Positions 19,953 to 28,310 of a stretch of 50,325 bases of DNA are shown here, piece after piece. The notes under the pieces were generated by a model. It was not told where the DNA came from. It saw nothing but the letters and a program-made list of their open reading frames with translations, and did not search any database. The number at the start of each line of letters is the position of its first letter. Within the stretch, counting starts at the first letter, position 1. The stretch comes from Bacillota bacterium (GTDB lineage: Bacteria; Bacillota; UBA5301; JAMCQP01), in contig JAMCQP010000032.1 of assembly GCA_023381695.1 (NCBI GenBank), positions 1-50,325 of the forward strand, written 5' to 3'. The position numbers were made by a program, and so were the translations under genes.

Positions 19953-20043
19953 TGGCGGAGAGGGCGGGATTTGAACCCGCGAAGGAGTTTCCCCCTTACA
20001 CGCTCTCCAGGCGTGCGCCTTCGACCGCTCGGCCACCTCTCCA
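19953..20043 (-). tRNA. tRNA-Ser (anticodon GGA)
   Basis: A 91-nt class II tRNA with encoded CCA, a long variable arm, anticodon stem CACGC/GCGTG and loop CTGGAGA. The acceptor stem pairs TGGAGAG with CTCTCCG (first pair U-G). It lies between its promoter and the SRP RNA and is probably co-transcribed with it. Confidence 0.97.
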
Positions 20044-20080
20044 GGCAACTTGGTCACCACAACTGCCGTTATTAGCCTTC

Positions 20081-20116
20081 ACTTGCGCAGGCATCAACCT
20101 GTACTTGCGCAGACAT
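20081..20116. repeat. Pair of 14-bp direct repeats in the tRNA-Ser leader
   Basis: ACTTGCGCAGGCAT (20081-20094) and ACTTGCGCAGACAT (20103-20116) differ at one base and are 22 bp apart, two helical turns. They lie just downstream of the -10 box, in the transcribed leader of tRNA-Ser/SRP. The spacing suggests a protein-binding pair or a duplication scar. Confidence 0.5.
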
Positions 20117-20125
20117 TGCCCCATT

Positions 20126-20155
20126 ATTGTAATCCACTTTGCCCCCCGCTGTCAA
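20126..20155 (-). promoter_or_regulatory. Promoter of the tRNA-Ser(GGA)/SRP RNA unit
   Basis: TTGACA (20150-20155) and TACAAT (20126-20131) on the minus strand are separated by 18 nt. It lies between tRNA-Sec and tRNA-Ser, so tRNA-Sec is transcribed separately, with possible read-through. Confidence 0.75.
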
Positions 20156-20216
20156 GACACAGCTTTATCCAGCATGCCTTTATATGGCCATTAAATGGGG
20201 CCATCCGGGCTTCTTA

Positions 20217-20313
20217 TGGCGGGGGTATGTGGGAATTGAACCCACCGCGGACAGGAGCACTGCCCGCCGCTGGATTTGAAGTCCAGGAAGCCCACCAGGA
20301 CCCATCTACCCCC
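20217..20313 (-). tRNA. selC: tRNA-Sec (selenocysteine, anticodon TCA)
   Basis: A 97-nt tRNA with anticodon stem/loop CTGGACTTCAAATCCAG (UCA anticodon), a long variable arm, a 6-bp D stem closed by a TGGT loop, an extended acceptor stem starting GGGGGTAG and an encoded CCA. These are the hallmarks of bacterial tRNA-Sec. The eighth acceptor pair appears to be G-A, a minor irregularity. It implies that selA, selB and selD and at least one selenoprotein exist elsewhere in the genome; I found no UGA-interrupted gene in this window. Confidence 0.95.
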
Positions 20314-20358
20314 GTTCACGGCCAAGGAATACCGGCCGGCAGGCAAAGTACATACTAC

Positions 20359-20386
20359 AGTATACCACATTTTATGTGAAGATCAA
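20359..20386 (-). promoter_or_regulatory. Probable promoter of tRNA-Sec
   Basis: On the minus strand TTGATC (20381-20386) and TATACT (20359-20364) are 16 nt apart, with a small palindrome CACATAAAATGTG between them. The start would be about 40 nt before the tRNA 5' end. Confidence 0.5.
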
Positions 20387-20408
20387 CCCCGCGACAAGGA
20401 GGGAAAAT

Positions 20409-21335
20409 ATGTCGGAGAAACCGTACGAGATCGCCGTGATCGGCGGCGGCCCCGCCGGAATATCGGCGGCCATCAACGCCAGGGTGCGCAACAAAAAGGT
20501 CGTCCTCCTGGAGTTGGAGGATCTGTGCCACAAACTGCGCCACGCGCCCCAGATCGACAACTACCTGGGGCTGATCAGCCCCAGCGGCCAGGAGTTGTCG
20601 GAACGTTTCACCGAGCAGTTCCGGCACATGGCCATCGAATGGCACAAGGAACGCGTGGCCGGCATCTTCCCGCAGGAAGGAACGTTCGCCCTGCAGGTGA
20701 AGGATGGCTTCTACAGCAGCCGGGCCGTGATCATCGCCGTGGGGATTTCCGGCGAGGATTACCTGCCCGGGGAAGAAGATTACATCGGTAAAGGAATCGC
20801 CTACTGCGTGACCTGCGACAGCCGGCAATTCAAGGGCAAGGAAGTGGCCGTGGTGGGGCACTCCCGGGAGGCCGAGGAGGATGTGCGCGCTCTGGCCGAG
20901 ATCTGCCGGAGGGTCGTCTACCTTCCCCTTTATGACCACCCGTCCGGGTTCGGCGAGAACGTGGAGGTCCTGGCCGGCAAGAAGCCGAAGGCCATCATCG
21001 GCGACGGCCAGCGGGTCACCCGGTTGGAGCTGGAAGATCAAAAACTGGATGTGGACGGCGTCTTCCTCATCAAAGAAGGCGTCCCGGCCAGCATCCTGAT
21101 GTCTAAACTGGAAGTCAAGCACGGCGCCATCGCCGTGGACAACGGGATGGCCACCAACATCCCCGGGGTCTTCGCGGCGGGGGACTGCACCGGTGAGCCG
21201 CATCAGACCTTGAAAGCCGCCGGACAGGGTGAAATCGCCGCCTTGAGCGCGGCATCCTACCTGGACCAGCTTGATCAGAGGCTCCAGAAAGGAAAACAGG
21301 CGCCGCAATCCACGGTAACAATCACCCGGCATTGA
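20409..21335 (+). CDS. Thioredoxin-reductase-like flavoprotein lacking the usual NADPH motifs
   Basis: FAD-dependent disulfide reductase of the low-molecular-weight TrxR fold, 308 aa. The FAD motif GGGPAG lies at 12-17, the redox pair CVTC at 133-136, and the C-terminal FAD motif VFAAGDCTGEPHQTLKAAGQG is intact. The NADPH domain is atypical: GHSREAEED stands where GGGDSAxEEA is normal, and the HRRxxxR motif is missing. This pattern recalls the ferredoxin-dependent flavin thioredoxin reductases described in clostridia, so ferredoxin rather than NADPH may be the electron donor (inference). AGGAGGG 7 nt upstream fixes the ATG at 20409. It is divergent from tRNA-Sec. Confidence 0.85.
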   Translation: MSEKPYEIAVIGGGPAGISAAINARVRNKKVVLLELEDLCHKLRHAPQIDNYLGLISPSGQELSERFTEQFRHMAIEWHKERVAGIFPQEGTFALQVKDGFYSSRAVIIAVGISGEDYLPGEEDYIGKGIAYCVTCDSRQFKGKEVAVVGHSREAEEDVRALAEICRRVVYLPLYDHPSGFGENVEVLAGKKPKAIIGDGQRVTRLELEDQKLDVDGVFLIKEGVPASILMSKLEVKHGAIAVDNGMATNIPGVFAAGDCTGEPHQTLKAAGQGEIAALSAASYLDQLDQRLQKGKQAPQSTVTITRH

Positions 21336-21371
21336 TGCAAAGGCTATATTTCAACCGAGGTAATTCGCCGC

Positions 21372-22151
21372 TCATTTGATGATCAAGGTGGAAGCCACCC
21401 CCAGAGCGACGCCGATTATGCCGTGGGCTCTGTGGTAGCGAAACGCCTTGGGCAAGAGCTCATTGGCCAGGATATACATCATGGTCCCGCCGCCGACCGA
21501 CAAGAGAAACGGCGCCAGAGCCTGCGCGGAACCGGCAAAGGCCAGCCCGATCCAGGTCCCGAGGGGGGTGAAGAGCCCGGCGGCGGTGGTAGCCAGGATG
21601 ACCCTCCCGGAAGCAATCTGGGCCATCTTCAAGGGGGCGGCGATGGCCATCCCGATTGGAATATTGTGGAGGGCAATCGCCCCGGCCAGGAGCACTCCAA
21701 TCTTTTCGGAGGCGATTGAACCGGCGCCCACGGCCATGCCTTCCAGACCATTATGCAGTACTATCCCCAGCCCGATCAGATAGCTTGTCCGCACCAGATC
21801 GGTGTGGTCATGATGGTGGAAGCTATGTCCGTGCCCATCGCCCGGAAAATGGAGGCGTTCCGGTTCGGTGTCCCTTTCGCCGGCGTGCGGATGGGGAACC
21901 ACCGCCTCCAACAGGTAGATGGCCAACCACCCCACCAGAAGTCCCAACCCGATGAGCATCGGCCTTCCCGCCCGCCAGGCCTCGGGGAGAAGATCAAAGG
22001 CGATGGTTCCCGCCATCACCCCCGCGGCAAATCCGAGGATTAAGTTAAAGCTCTTTTCCCTGGGGCGGCGGCTCAGCGAGGCAATCGCTCCCCCGAGGCC
22101 GATCATCAGTCCCGCCAACGCGCTCACAATCAAAACCAACCACATATCCAC
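21372..22151 (-). CDS. ZIP-family metal ion transporter
   Basis: Membrane transporter for Zn2+ or a similar divalent ion, 259 aa with eight predicted helices. The metal-site motifs HNGLEG (133-138, helix 4) and HNIPIG (162-167, helix 5) are present. The cytoplasmic loop between helices 3 and 4 is rich in His (residues 87-117), the usual metal-sensing or buffering loop. AAGGAG lies 10 nt before the ATG. The gene is convergent with the TrxR-like gene and appears to be a single-gene unit. The direction of transport and exact metal cannot be told from sequence. Confidence 0.92.
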   Translation of the reverse strand: MDMWLVLIVSALAGLMIGLGGAIASLSRRPREKSFNLILGFAAGVMAGTIAFDLLPEAWRAGRPMLIGLGLLVGWLAIYLLEAVVPHPHAGERDTEPERLHFPGDGHGHSFHHHDHTDLVRTSYLIGLGIVLHNGLEGMAVGAGSIASEKIGVLLAGAIALHNIPIGMAIAAPLKMAQIASGRVILATTAAGLFTPLGTWIGLAFAGSAQALAPFLLSVGGGTMMYILANELLPKAFRYHRAHGIIGVALGVASTLIIK

Positions 22152-22208
22152 GAGGCTCCTTATGTACCAGACATATTTAAAAAGTTTCGGATGGCCAGGA
22201 CATACCGG

Positions 22209-22358
22209 TCAAAACTCCCCGGCCGTTTCTTCACAATGCGTTCTCCTGGTCTTGATTTCAATCTCCATCCGGCGTTCCGAGTCTTTCTCCACGATTAATC
22301 GCCCATTTACAAGGATCCTTTTGTAGTAGCTCCACCGCCTGTGCGACGAGTTGCTCAT
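22209..22358 (-). CDS. Possible small protein of 49 aa, unknown
   Basis: An open frame from ATG to TGA encoding a basic then mixed-charge peptide with a coherent strand-like middle (RILVNGRLIVEKD) and a charged helix-like end (RRMEIEIKTRRTH). There is no good ribosome site and I recognise no family. It lies in the otherwise empty 400-nt stretch between the ZIP gene and the PHP gene, on the ZIP strand. It could be the remnant of a larger gene. Confidence 0.25.
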   Translation of the reverse strand: MSNSSHRRWSYYKRILVNGRLIVEKDSERRMEIEIKTRRTHCEETAGEF

Positions 22359-22385
22359 TGCCAGAAACCATGCTACCGCGCTCCT

Positions 22386-22414
22386 TTGTCATCGCAGATG
22401 CTTCCTAATAGTAT
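22386..22414 (+). promoter_or_regulatory. Probable promoter of the PHP/DeoR/ABC module
   Basis: TTGTCA (22386-22391) and TAGTAT (22409-22414) with 17-nt spacing on the plus strand, leaving a leader of about 135 nt before the PHP gene. Confidence 0.5.
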
Positions 22415-22557
22415 TTCCACTTTTATCCCAGGTTTCCTTCCCCGGCATCGACTAAAAAGGCAACACGACCACAACCGGCCACAACAGGCAGCAGGAGTTT
22501 TGGGCGGTAAAACGAAGCTATTAACTACCAGGAAAAGAAGGAGTTGGGCGTTGCGCC

Positions 22558-23454
22558 ATGGGAGGCATATTGAAGACACCGTTTGAGATCGGCGGAAGAT
22601 GGTTCAAATGCAATTTTCACAGCCACAGCACACGTTCCGACGGCCGCCTGGCTCCCGAGGAAGTGTGCGAACGTTACAGGCAGGCGGGCTACCAGGTCGT
22701 AGCCTTGACGGACCACGGGCTCAGGGGGTATCCAACGCCGAAGACCAGTGAGGGCATGCTCGTGATTGGAAGTGCGGAAATCTCGGTAAAGGCCGGCGAG
22801 CAACCGTTCCGTGAATACCATCTGATCATTCTGGGTGTCGATGAAGAGTTTTCTGTTTCAAACCGGGCGTCGGCGCAGCAGATCGTTGATGCCGCACAAT
22901 CAGCCGGGGCATTATCGTTCATTGCCCATCCTTACTGGTCCGGGCTGGTTGATTCCGACATAGTGGCGCTCAAAGGCGTGATCGGACTTGAAGTCTTCAA
23001 TGCCGGGTGTGAATATGAAATCGCCAAAGGTATCTCCAGGGTCCATTGGGATAACGCCCTCGCCCAAAAATTCCCGGTTTATGGGCTGGCAGTGGACGAC
23101 GGTCATCACTACACTTACGACTTTGGGGGCGGGTGGGTCTTGCTCAAGGCGGCGGCTCTCACCAGAGCCGCCGTGCTAACCGCCCTTCGAACGGGAATGT
23201 TCTACTCCACCTGCGGCCCCGAGATACTCGATTGCCGCGTCCGGGGTGATGAAATTTACATCACCACGTCGCCTGTGCGTTCCATCGCCTTCGTCGCGCA
23301 TCACTCGGGAGGAATGCAGGTAAATGCCGGACCGGGCGGTCTGATCTCCGAGGCCAGATACACCCTGCGTCCCGAGGACCGGTACGTGCGGGTGGAATGC
23401 GTGGACGGACTGGGGCGAACGGCCTGGACAAACCCGGTCTGGGCGGCAGAATAG
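22558..23454 (+). CDS. PHP-domain metallo-phosphoesterase (CehA/McbA-like)
   Basis: Predicted metal-dependent phosphoesterase of 298 aa. The PHP metal-site residues are present in order: HSHSTRSDG (21-29), TDHG (51-54), an Glu in SAEISV, FIAHPYW, and a late DDGHH. A C-terminal beta-rich domain of about 80 residues follows, as in the CehA/McbA subgroup. The ATG has AAGGAG 14 nt upstream, a rather long spacing, and there is no better start. Together with a DeoR regulator and a polyamine/iron/phosphonate-class importer it may hydrolyse an imported phosphoester (inference). Confidence 0.82.
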   Translation: MGGILKTPFEIGGRWFKCNFHSHSTRSDGRLAPEEVCERYRQAGYQVVALTDHGLRGYPTPKTSEGMLVIGSAEISVKAGEQPFREYHLIILGVDEEFSVSNRASAQQIVDAAQSAGALSFIAHPYWSGLVDSDIVALKGVIGLEVFNAGCEYEIAKGISRVHWDNALAQKFPVYGLAVDDGHHYTYDFGGGWVLLKAAALTRAAVLTALRTGMFYSTCGPEILDCRVRGDEIYITTSPVRSIAFVAHHSGGMQVNAGPGGLISEARYTLRPEDRYVRVECVDGLGRTAWTNPVWAAE

Positions 23455-23566
23455 CCATAAAAATTCCGTTCTAACAAGCAGGAGTTTTCTACCGGGTAGC
23501 GAAGATTTTCGTCAATAGTCGTAAGTCGGATTTGTTACGGACGCAATAAAGTGAAAGGAGCCGCCT

Positions 23567-24370
23567 ATGCTGGCTGCCAAGAGACGGCAGGAAGTTTTAG
23601 CTCTCCTCGAACATAACGGCAACGTATCCGTGGTGGAACTGAGCAGGACCTTTGGCGTATCTGAGGTAACCATCCGGCAAGATCTGACCCGGATGGCGCA
23701 AGAAGGGTTGTTATGCCGGACGCACGGCGGCGCCATTTTGAATAAAAGTACAAGTTCCGAGCTTTTTCTGAATGTACGGGCCAGAAGAAATATGGATGAG
23801 AAGGTGAATATCGCCCAGGCTGCTCTGGATCTGGTCAACGACGGAGAGGTTGTCCTGTTAAACGACGGTACCACCACCGCCCTGGTGGCGCAAAAGTTGC
23901 CGGCGAGGAAGAACCTTACGGTGATCACCAACGCCTTGAACATTGCCAACGAACTTGCCGGCCTGTCCAGCGTAAAACTGATCTTGCTCGGAGGGCAATA
24001 CCGGGACGTGACCGGGGCGTTTGTGGGGCCGCTCGTCCTCCAGAGCCTCTCACAGATTCAAGTCGACAAGCTGTTTCTGGGTGTAGACGGATTTTCTTTG
24101 AAACATGGGGTGTCAAGCCCAAATTTCCTGGAGACGGAGGTCAACCGGGCGATGATTGAAGCCGCACAAGAGGTCATCGTGGTGGCAGACCACTCCAAGT
24201 TTGGCAAGGACACCTTGTACCAGATCGCCCCCGCCAACAAGATCCACACCGTTGTCTCCGATAACCGGATTCCCGAAGAATATGCCAGGGAACTGGCGCG
24301 AATCGGCGTGAAGGTATTATTGGCCGACAAAGAAGGGAGAGTGATCATGCGATACCACGCTCAAAAATAA
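23567..24370 (+). CDS. DeoR-family transcriptional regulator
   Basis: Sugar-phosphate-responsive repressor type, 267 aa. The N-terminal helix-turn-helix (residues 1-60) contains VSEVTIRQDLTRMAQEGLLCRTHGGA, the DeoR/GlpR signature. The C-terminal sensor domain has the family's NDGTTTALVAQKL and GGQYRDVTGAFVGP sites and DKLFLGVDGF. AAGGAG lies 8 nt before the ATG. It precedes the ABC importer by 51 nt and probably controls it in response to a phosphorylated intermediate. Confidence 0.92.
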   Translation: MLAAKRRQEVLALLEHNGNVSVVELSRTFGVSEVTIRQDLTRMAQEGLLCRTHGGAILNKSTSSELFLNVRARRNMDEKVNIAQAALDLVNDGEVVLLNDGTTTALVAQKLPARKNLTVITNALNIANELAGLSSVKLILLGGQYRDVTGAFVGPLVLQSLSQIQVDKLFLGVDGFSLKHGVSSPNFLETEVNRAMIEAAQEVIVVADHSKFGKDTLYQIAPANKIHTVVSDNRIPEEYARELARIGVKVLLADKEGRVIMRYHAQK

Positions 24371-24421
24371 TCAGCCACCCTGGTAAGCCACAATTCAAGC
24401 ACGAATAAGGAGGAATGCTCA

Positions 24422-25510
24422 GTGAAGCGCAGCCTTACCAAAACCTTATTGGCAACCATGCTTCTTGTAGTAGTCGTCTGTTTCGGCGCCGTGACGGCAG
24501 CCGCGGCCGGCAAGACCTACGAACAAATGTCCGCCGCGGAACGCGCTGCGGCAATCAAGAAGGAAGGTGCAATTGTCTCATACGGCATGCCCGATTCCTG
24601 GGCAAACCTGGGCGAAATCTGGAAGACTTTCGCCGAAAAATATGGGATCAAGCACATCGATACGGACATGTCCTCCGCGGAAGAACTCTCCAAATTCCAG
24701 GCCGAAAAGGTCAAGCCCGTGGCCGACGTGGGCGATGTCGGCATCATGTTTGGGCCTAAAGGACTCGCCATGGGGGTTCTCGCCCCCCATAAGAACCCTT
24801 ACTGGAATGAGATTCCCTCCTGGGCCAAAGATCCCAATGGATACTGGGCTGCCGAGTACACCGGCACCATCGCCTTCGTCGTCAACACCAAAAAGGTCAC
24901 AAACGTTCCCCGCAGCTTCGCCGATCTTCTGAAGCCCGAGTACAAGGGCAAAGTTTCCATCGATGACCCGGCTCGCAGTGCTCAAGCCCAGTCCGGCATA
25001 CTGGCCGCCGCGATTGCCAACGGTGGTAACGAGAAAAACATCCAGCCAGGGATGGATTTCTTCAAAAAACTGGTCAAAGCCGGTAATTTCCGTGCGCTCG
25101 AATCCAACACCAGCAACATCCAGAAGGGTGAAATCGCCATCGGTATAATCTGGGACTTCAACGCCTTGAACTATAAAGCATCGTTGAACATGCCCGAACT
25201 GACCGTGGTAATCCCGAGCGACGGCTCGGTGATCATGCCGTATGTGGCGGTGATCAATAAATACGCCCCTCATCCCATAGCGGCCCGTGCCCTCAACGAT
25301 TTCCTCTTCAGCGATGAAGCACAGATCATGTATGCCAAAGGATTTGCCCGTCCGATCCGGACAAACATAAAACTGCCGGCGGATGTAGCTGCCAAGATGC
25401 TTCCCAATGAGGCCTATGCTCATGCCAAACCCGTGAAGGATTTTAAAGTCTGGGAAGAAACCGCCAAGAAAATTCCACAGCTCTGGGAGGAACAGGTCCT
25501 TGCCCAGTAG
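24422..25510 (+). CDS. ABC transporter substrate-binding protein (family 1, iron/polyamine/phosphonate class)
   Basis: Type 2 periplasmic binding protein, 362 aa, starting at GTG with AAGGAGG 8 nt upstream. The signal peptide ends in an Ala-rich signal peptidase I site (AAAA-G at about 30). The single Cys in its hydrophobic core is not in a lipobox, so the mature protein should be soluble. The middle, with AEYTGTIAFVVNTKKV and SFADLLKPEYKGKVSIDDPARS, is typical of PotD/FbpA-like proteins. The related 2-aminoethylphosphonate, thiamine and Fe(III) systems look alike, so I do not assign the ligand. Confidence 0.88.
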   Translation: MKRSLTKTLLATMLLVVVVCFGAVTAAAAGKTYEQMSAAERAAAIKKEGAIVSYGMPDSWANLGEIWKTFAEKYGIKHIDTDMSSAEELSKFQAEKVKPVADVGDVGIMFGPKGLAMGVLAPHKNPYWNEIPSWAKDPNGYWAAEYTGTIAFVVNTKKVTNVPRSFADLLKPEYKGKVSIDDPARSAQAQSGILAAAIANGGNEKNIQPGMDFFKKLVKAGNFRALESNTSNIQKGEIAIGIIWDFNALNYKASLNMPELTVVIPSDGSVIMPYVAVINKYAPHPIAARALNDFLFSDEAQIMYAKGFARPIRTNIKLPADVAAKMLPNEAYAHAKPVKDFKVWEETAKKIPQLWEEQVLAQ

Positions 25511-26381
25511 ATCCTCCGTCCTTGCGCGTAACCTGAAGCTTTTGCGAAAGGAAATCTGGTCGATACTGGGACTCCTTCCGTTCGCACTCATCGCGCTCGG
25601 CTTTGAGATACTGCCCACCCTCCGCCTGGTGGGTGGCAGTATCTCGGCCGGCGACGGCTTCAGCCTGGCGAACTATCAGACGATTATGACCAGCAAGTTT
25701 TACCTGACCTCGCTCAAGAACAGTCTGATCCTTTCGCTGGTATCTTCAGTGCTCGGCGTGACGGTGGGCATTTTGGCGGCTTATGCCTTAAACCGTTCCC
25801 GCCAGCAGTTACGCGACGCCATGATGACGTTTATCAGCATCTGCGTCAATTTCGCCGGCGTGCCTCTGGCTTTCGCCTTTATCGTTATTTTAGGCAGCAG
25901 CGGGGCGATCACTCTCCTGGTGAGCAAGTTGGGCATCAACCTCTACGACCAGGGATTCAGCATCTACACCTGGACCGGACTATCCCTGATCTACCTGTAC
26001 TTTCAGATCCCTCTCGCCACCTTGCTGATCTATCCTGCATTTTACGGGATTCGGAAGGAGTGGGTGGAGGCGGCGGCCAACCTTGGCGCAGGCCCTGTTC
26101 AGTTCTGGCGGTACATCGGCCTGCCGACCCTCGCGCCCGCCATCCTCGGGACGTTCAGCATCCTCATGGCCAACGCCCTGGGAGCCTATGCTACCGCATA
26201 CGCCCTGACCACCGGGATTTACAACATCCTTCCGTTGCGCATCAGCCGGCTGATCAGCGGCGAAGTGTCCTACGATCCCGGCCTGGCATCCGCGGCGGCC
26301 GTGATACTCGGCCTGATCATGGTTCTTTTCCTGGCGCTGAACCAGGTAATGCTCAGCCGGTTTCGGGGGACAAAAGCATGA
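25500..26381 (+). CDS. ABC transporter permease (PotB/FbpB-like), first
   Basis: Membrane subunit of 293 aa with about six helices and the BPD_transp_1 EAA loop (EWVEAAANLGAGPVQFWRYIGLPTLAPA). The start is TTG inside the end of the binding-protein gene, with GGGAGG 9 nt upstream; the 11-nt overlap suggests coupled translation. It overlaps the next permease gene by four bases (ATGA). Confidence 0.9.
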   Translation: MPSRSSVLARNLKLLRKEIWSILGLLPFALIALGFEILPTLRLVGGSISAGDGFSLANYQTIMTSKFYLTSLKNSLILSLVSSVLGVTVGILAAYALNRSRQQLRDAMMTFISICVNFAGVPLAFAFIVILGSSGAITLLVSKLGINLYDQGFSIYTWTGLSLIYLYFQIPLATLLIYPAFYGIRKEWVEAAANLGAGPVQFWRYIGLPTLAPAILGTFSILMANALGAYATAYALTTGIYNILPLRISRLISGEVSYDPGLASAAAVILGLIMVLFLALNQVMLSRFRGTKA

Positions 26382-27229
26382 ACAAGAAAGTCTCCGGGCG
26401 CGGCCCGGCAATCATCCTTACTCTGGCTGCCCTTTATCTCGGCGTCCCGATCCTCGCCACGTTCATGTTTTCGGTGGCCGGGCGCTGGGATTCGACCGTC
26501 CTTCCGGAAAGTTATACTTTCCACTGGTACGTGCGGATGATCACCGACCCGCTGGTACTTGCCGCAATCGGCCGATCTTTCCTGGTCTCCGGAGCAACGG
26601 TGGCCCTGGGGCTCCTGGTCATCACTCCTGCCGCATTTATCACCTATCAGTACCTCCCGGCCTTGCGGGGCGCCATGCGGTTCCTGGCCGTCCTGCCTTT
26701 TGCGCTGCCGGGCGTGATCCTGGCCGTCGGACTGATCCAACTGTACTCCAGCGGGCCCTTGCCCATCGCCGGCACGTTCTGGATCTTGCTCTTCAGTTAC
26801 ATCATCGTCTGCCTTCCATACATGTTCAACTCGATCACCAACAGCCTGCAGGCTATTGATGCCCGAACCCTGGTGGAAGCGGCAGAAAGCCTGGGCGCCA
26901 ACCGGACGGCCGCCTTTATAAAGGTGGTTGTTCCCAACATCAAACCGGGATTGATCAGCGCAGGTCTCTTGACTTTTGCGGTTTCCCTGGGAGAGTTTGT
27001 CCTGACCAACATGCTCGTCGGTGGAAGATATCAGACCCTCCAGCTTGTTCTTGAAAAGGCCATGCACGTGGACGGGCACCTGTCCAGCGCCATAGTAATG
27101 CTCTACTTTGTCCTGGTGGCGATCTCTTCGCTGCTTCTGATCTTTGTCGCGCAGGGAACTCCACGACGCAGCGGCAAGGTTGACCCGGGAACTCAGGCGG
27201 GGTCGCAAATGACGGGCTATGCCCAGTAG
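26378..27229 (+). CDS. ABC transporter permease (PotC/FbpB-like), second
   Basis: Membrane subunit of 283 aa with six predicted helices. The EAA loop reads LVEAAESLGANRTAAFIKVVVPNIKPG. The ATG overlaps the stop of the first permease. A longer upstream frame is only a shadow of that gene. A heterodimeric channel with the preceding subunit is expected. Confidence 0.92.
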   Translation: MNKKVSGRGPAIILTLAALYLGVPILATFMFSVAGRWDSTVLPESYTFHWYVRMITDPLVLAAIGRSFLVSGATVALGLLVITPAAFITYQYLPALRGAMRFLAVLPFALPGVILAVGLIQLYSSGPLPIAGTFWILLFSYIIVCLPYMFNSITNSLQAIDARTLVEAAESLGANRTAAFIKVVVPNIKPGLISAGLLTFAVSLGEFVLTNMLVGGRYQTLQLVLEKAMHVDGHLSSAIVMLYFVLVAISSLLLIFVAQGTPRRSGKVDPGTQAGSQMTGYAQ

Positions 27230-27242
27230 GAGTGATCTTGAT

Positions 27243-28304
27243 ATGGAACATGTCGGCCTGCATAATCTGAACAAGTTCTACGGTCAAAACCATGTGGTCA
27301 AGAACGTAAGCCTTGAGGTCCAAAAGGGTGAGTTTTTGACCTTGCTCGGGCCGTCAGGCTGCGGTAAAAGCACCACGCTCAGAATGATTGCCGGGTTTGA
27401 GGTTATTGATTCCGGCCAGGTTTTGATCCACGGCCGTGACGTGAGCAATGTACCGGCAAATCGTCGCGGCATCGGCATGGTCTTCCAATCGTATGCCCTT
27501 TTTCCAAATATGACCGCCCTTGATAACGTCGGCTTCGGGCTCAAGATGCAAAAACTGGACGCACGCACAACCCGCGGGAAGGCCCGGAAGATCCTGGCGG
27601 AAGTGGGTCTCGAATCCGTTATAGACCATCTGCCGCACCAGCTCTCCGGTGGCCAGCAGCAGCGCGTGGCGCTGGCAAGAGCGATCGTGCGCGAGCCGGA
27701 GGTCCTGCTTCTGGATGAGCCTCTCTCGGCTCTCGATGCCAAGATCCGCATCCAACTGCGCGAACTGATCAAAGACCTCCAGATCCGCCGTCAGATCACG
27801 ACAATCTATGTCACTCACGATCAGGAGGAGGCTCTCAGCATCAGCGACCGGATCGCCGTTATGAACCAGGGCGTGATCGTTCAGCTCGGCGCTCCAAACG
27901 AAATATACGCCAGGCCCGCCGACCCGTTCGTCGCGACCTTTGTCGGCACACTTAACAAGCTGCCGGGACAAGTGGTGGACACCACGACCGGGATGGCGGA
28001 GATCGCCGGGCACAGGATGACGGTGCCGGCCCTGATTGGTCGAGCCGGGCGAGTGACGCTGGGCGTCCGGCCTGAAAAGATCCGGTTATATGCCGGCGAT
28101 GCAAACTTGGGAACCGGAGAGGCCATCTTCTCCGGCGTTCTCAAAACCATTGCGCTCTTCGGGAGCGTGGTCAGGATCACGGTTCTTCTGGGGGAATCCG
28201 AAGTCAAGATTGATATGCTGAACAAGGAAGGAGTCCTGGAAGCCCGCGCGGGATCCGAAGTTCGCTTCGGGGTGCCTGTGGAAAACCTGTTGATTCTCAA
28301 CTGA
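27243..28304 (+). CDS. ABC transporter ATP-binding protein (PotA/FbpC-like)
   Basis: ATPase of the importer, 353 aa. Walker A GPSGCGKS lies at 36-43, the Q-loop at FQSYALFP, the signature LSGGQQQ at 134-140, Walker B LLLDEP at 155-160 and the switch His in VTHDQEEA near 191. A C-terminal TOBE domain of about 110 residues follows (TLGVRPEKIRL). AGGAG 10 nt upstream favours this ATG over one 24 nt earlier inside the permease gene. The gene ends 6 nt before tRNA-Ser(CGA) on the other strand, with no terminator in between. Confidence 0.93.
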   Translation: MEHVGLHNLNKFYGQNHVVKNVSLEVQKGEFLTLLGPSGCGKSTTLRMIAGFEVIDSGQVLIHGRDVSNVPANRRGIGMVFQSYALFPNMTALDNVGFGLKMQKLDARTTRGKARKILAEVGLESVIDHLPHQLSGGQQQRVALARAIVREPEVLLLDEPLSALDAKIRIQLRELIKDLQIRRQITTIYVTHDQEEALSISDRIAVMNQGVIVQLGAPNEIYARPADPFVATFVGTLNKLPGQVVDTTTGMAEIAGHRMTVPALIGRAGRVTLGVRPEKIRLYAGDANLGTGEAIFSGVLKTIALFGSVVRITVLLGESEVKIDMLNKEGVLEARAGSEVRFGVPVENLLILN

Positions 28305-28310
28305 TTTAGC

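Noticed and set aside
20409..23454. Selenoprotein gene with in-frame UGA near tRNA-Sec
   Set aside because: The genes here are complete and have Cys at redox positions. I found no UGA read-through with conserved sequence on both sides.
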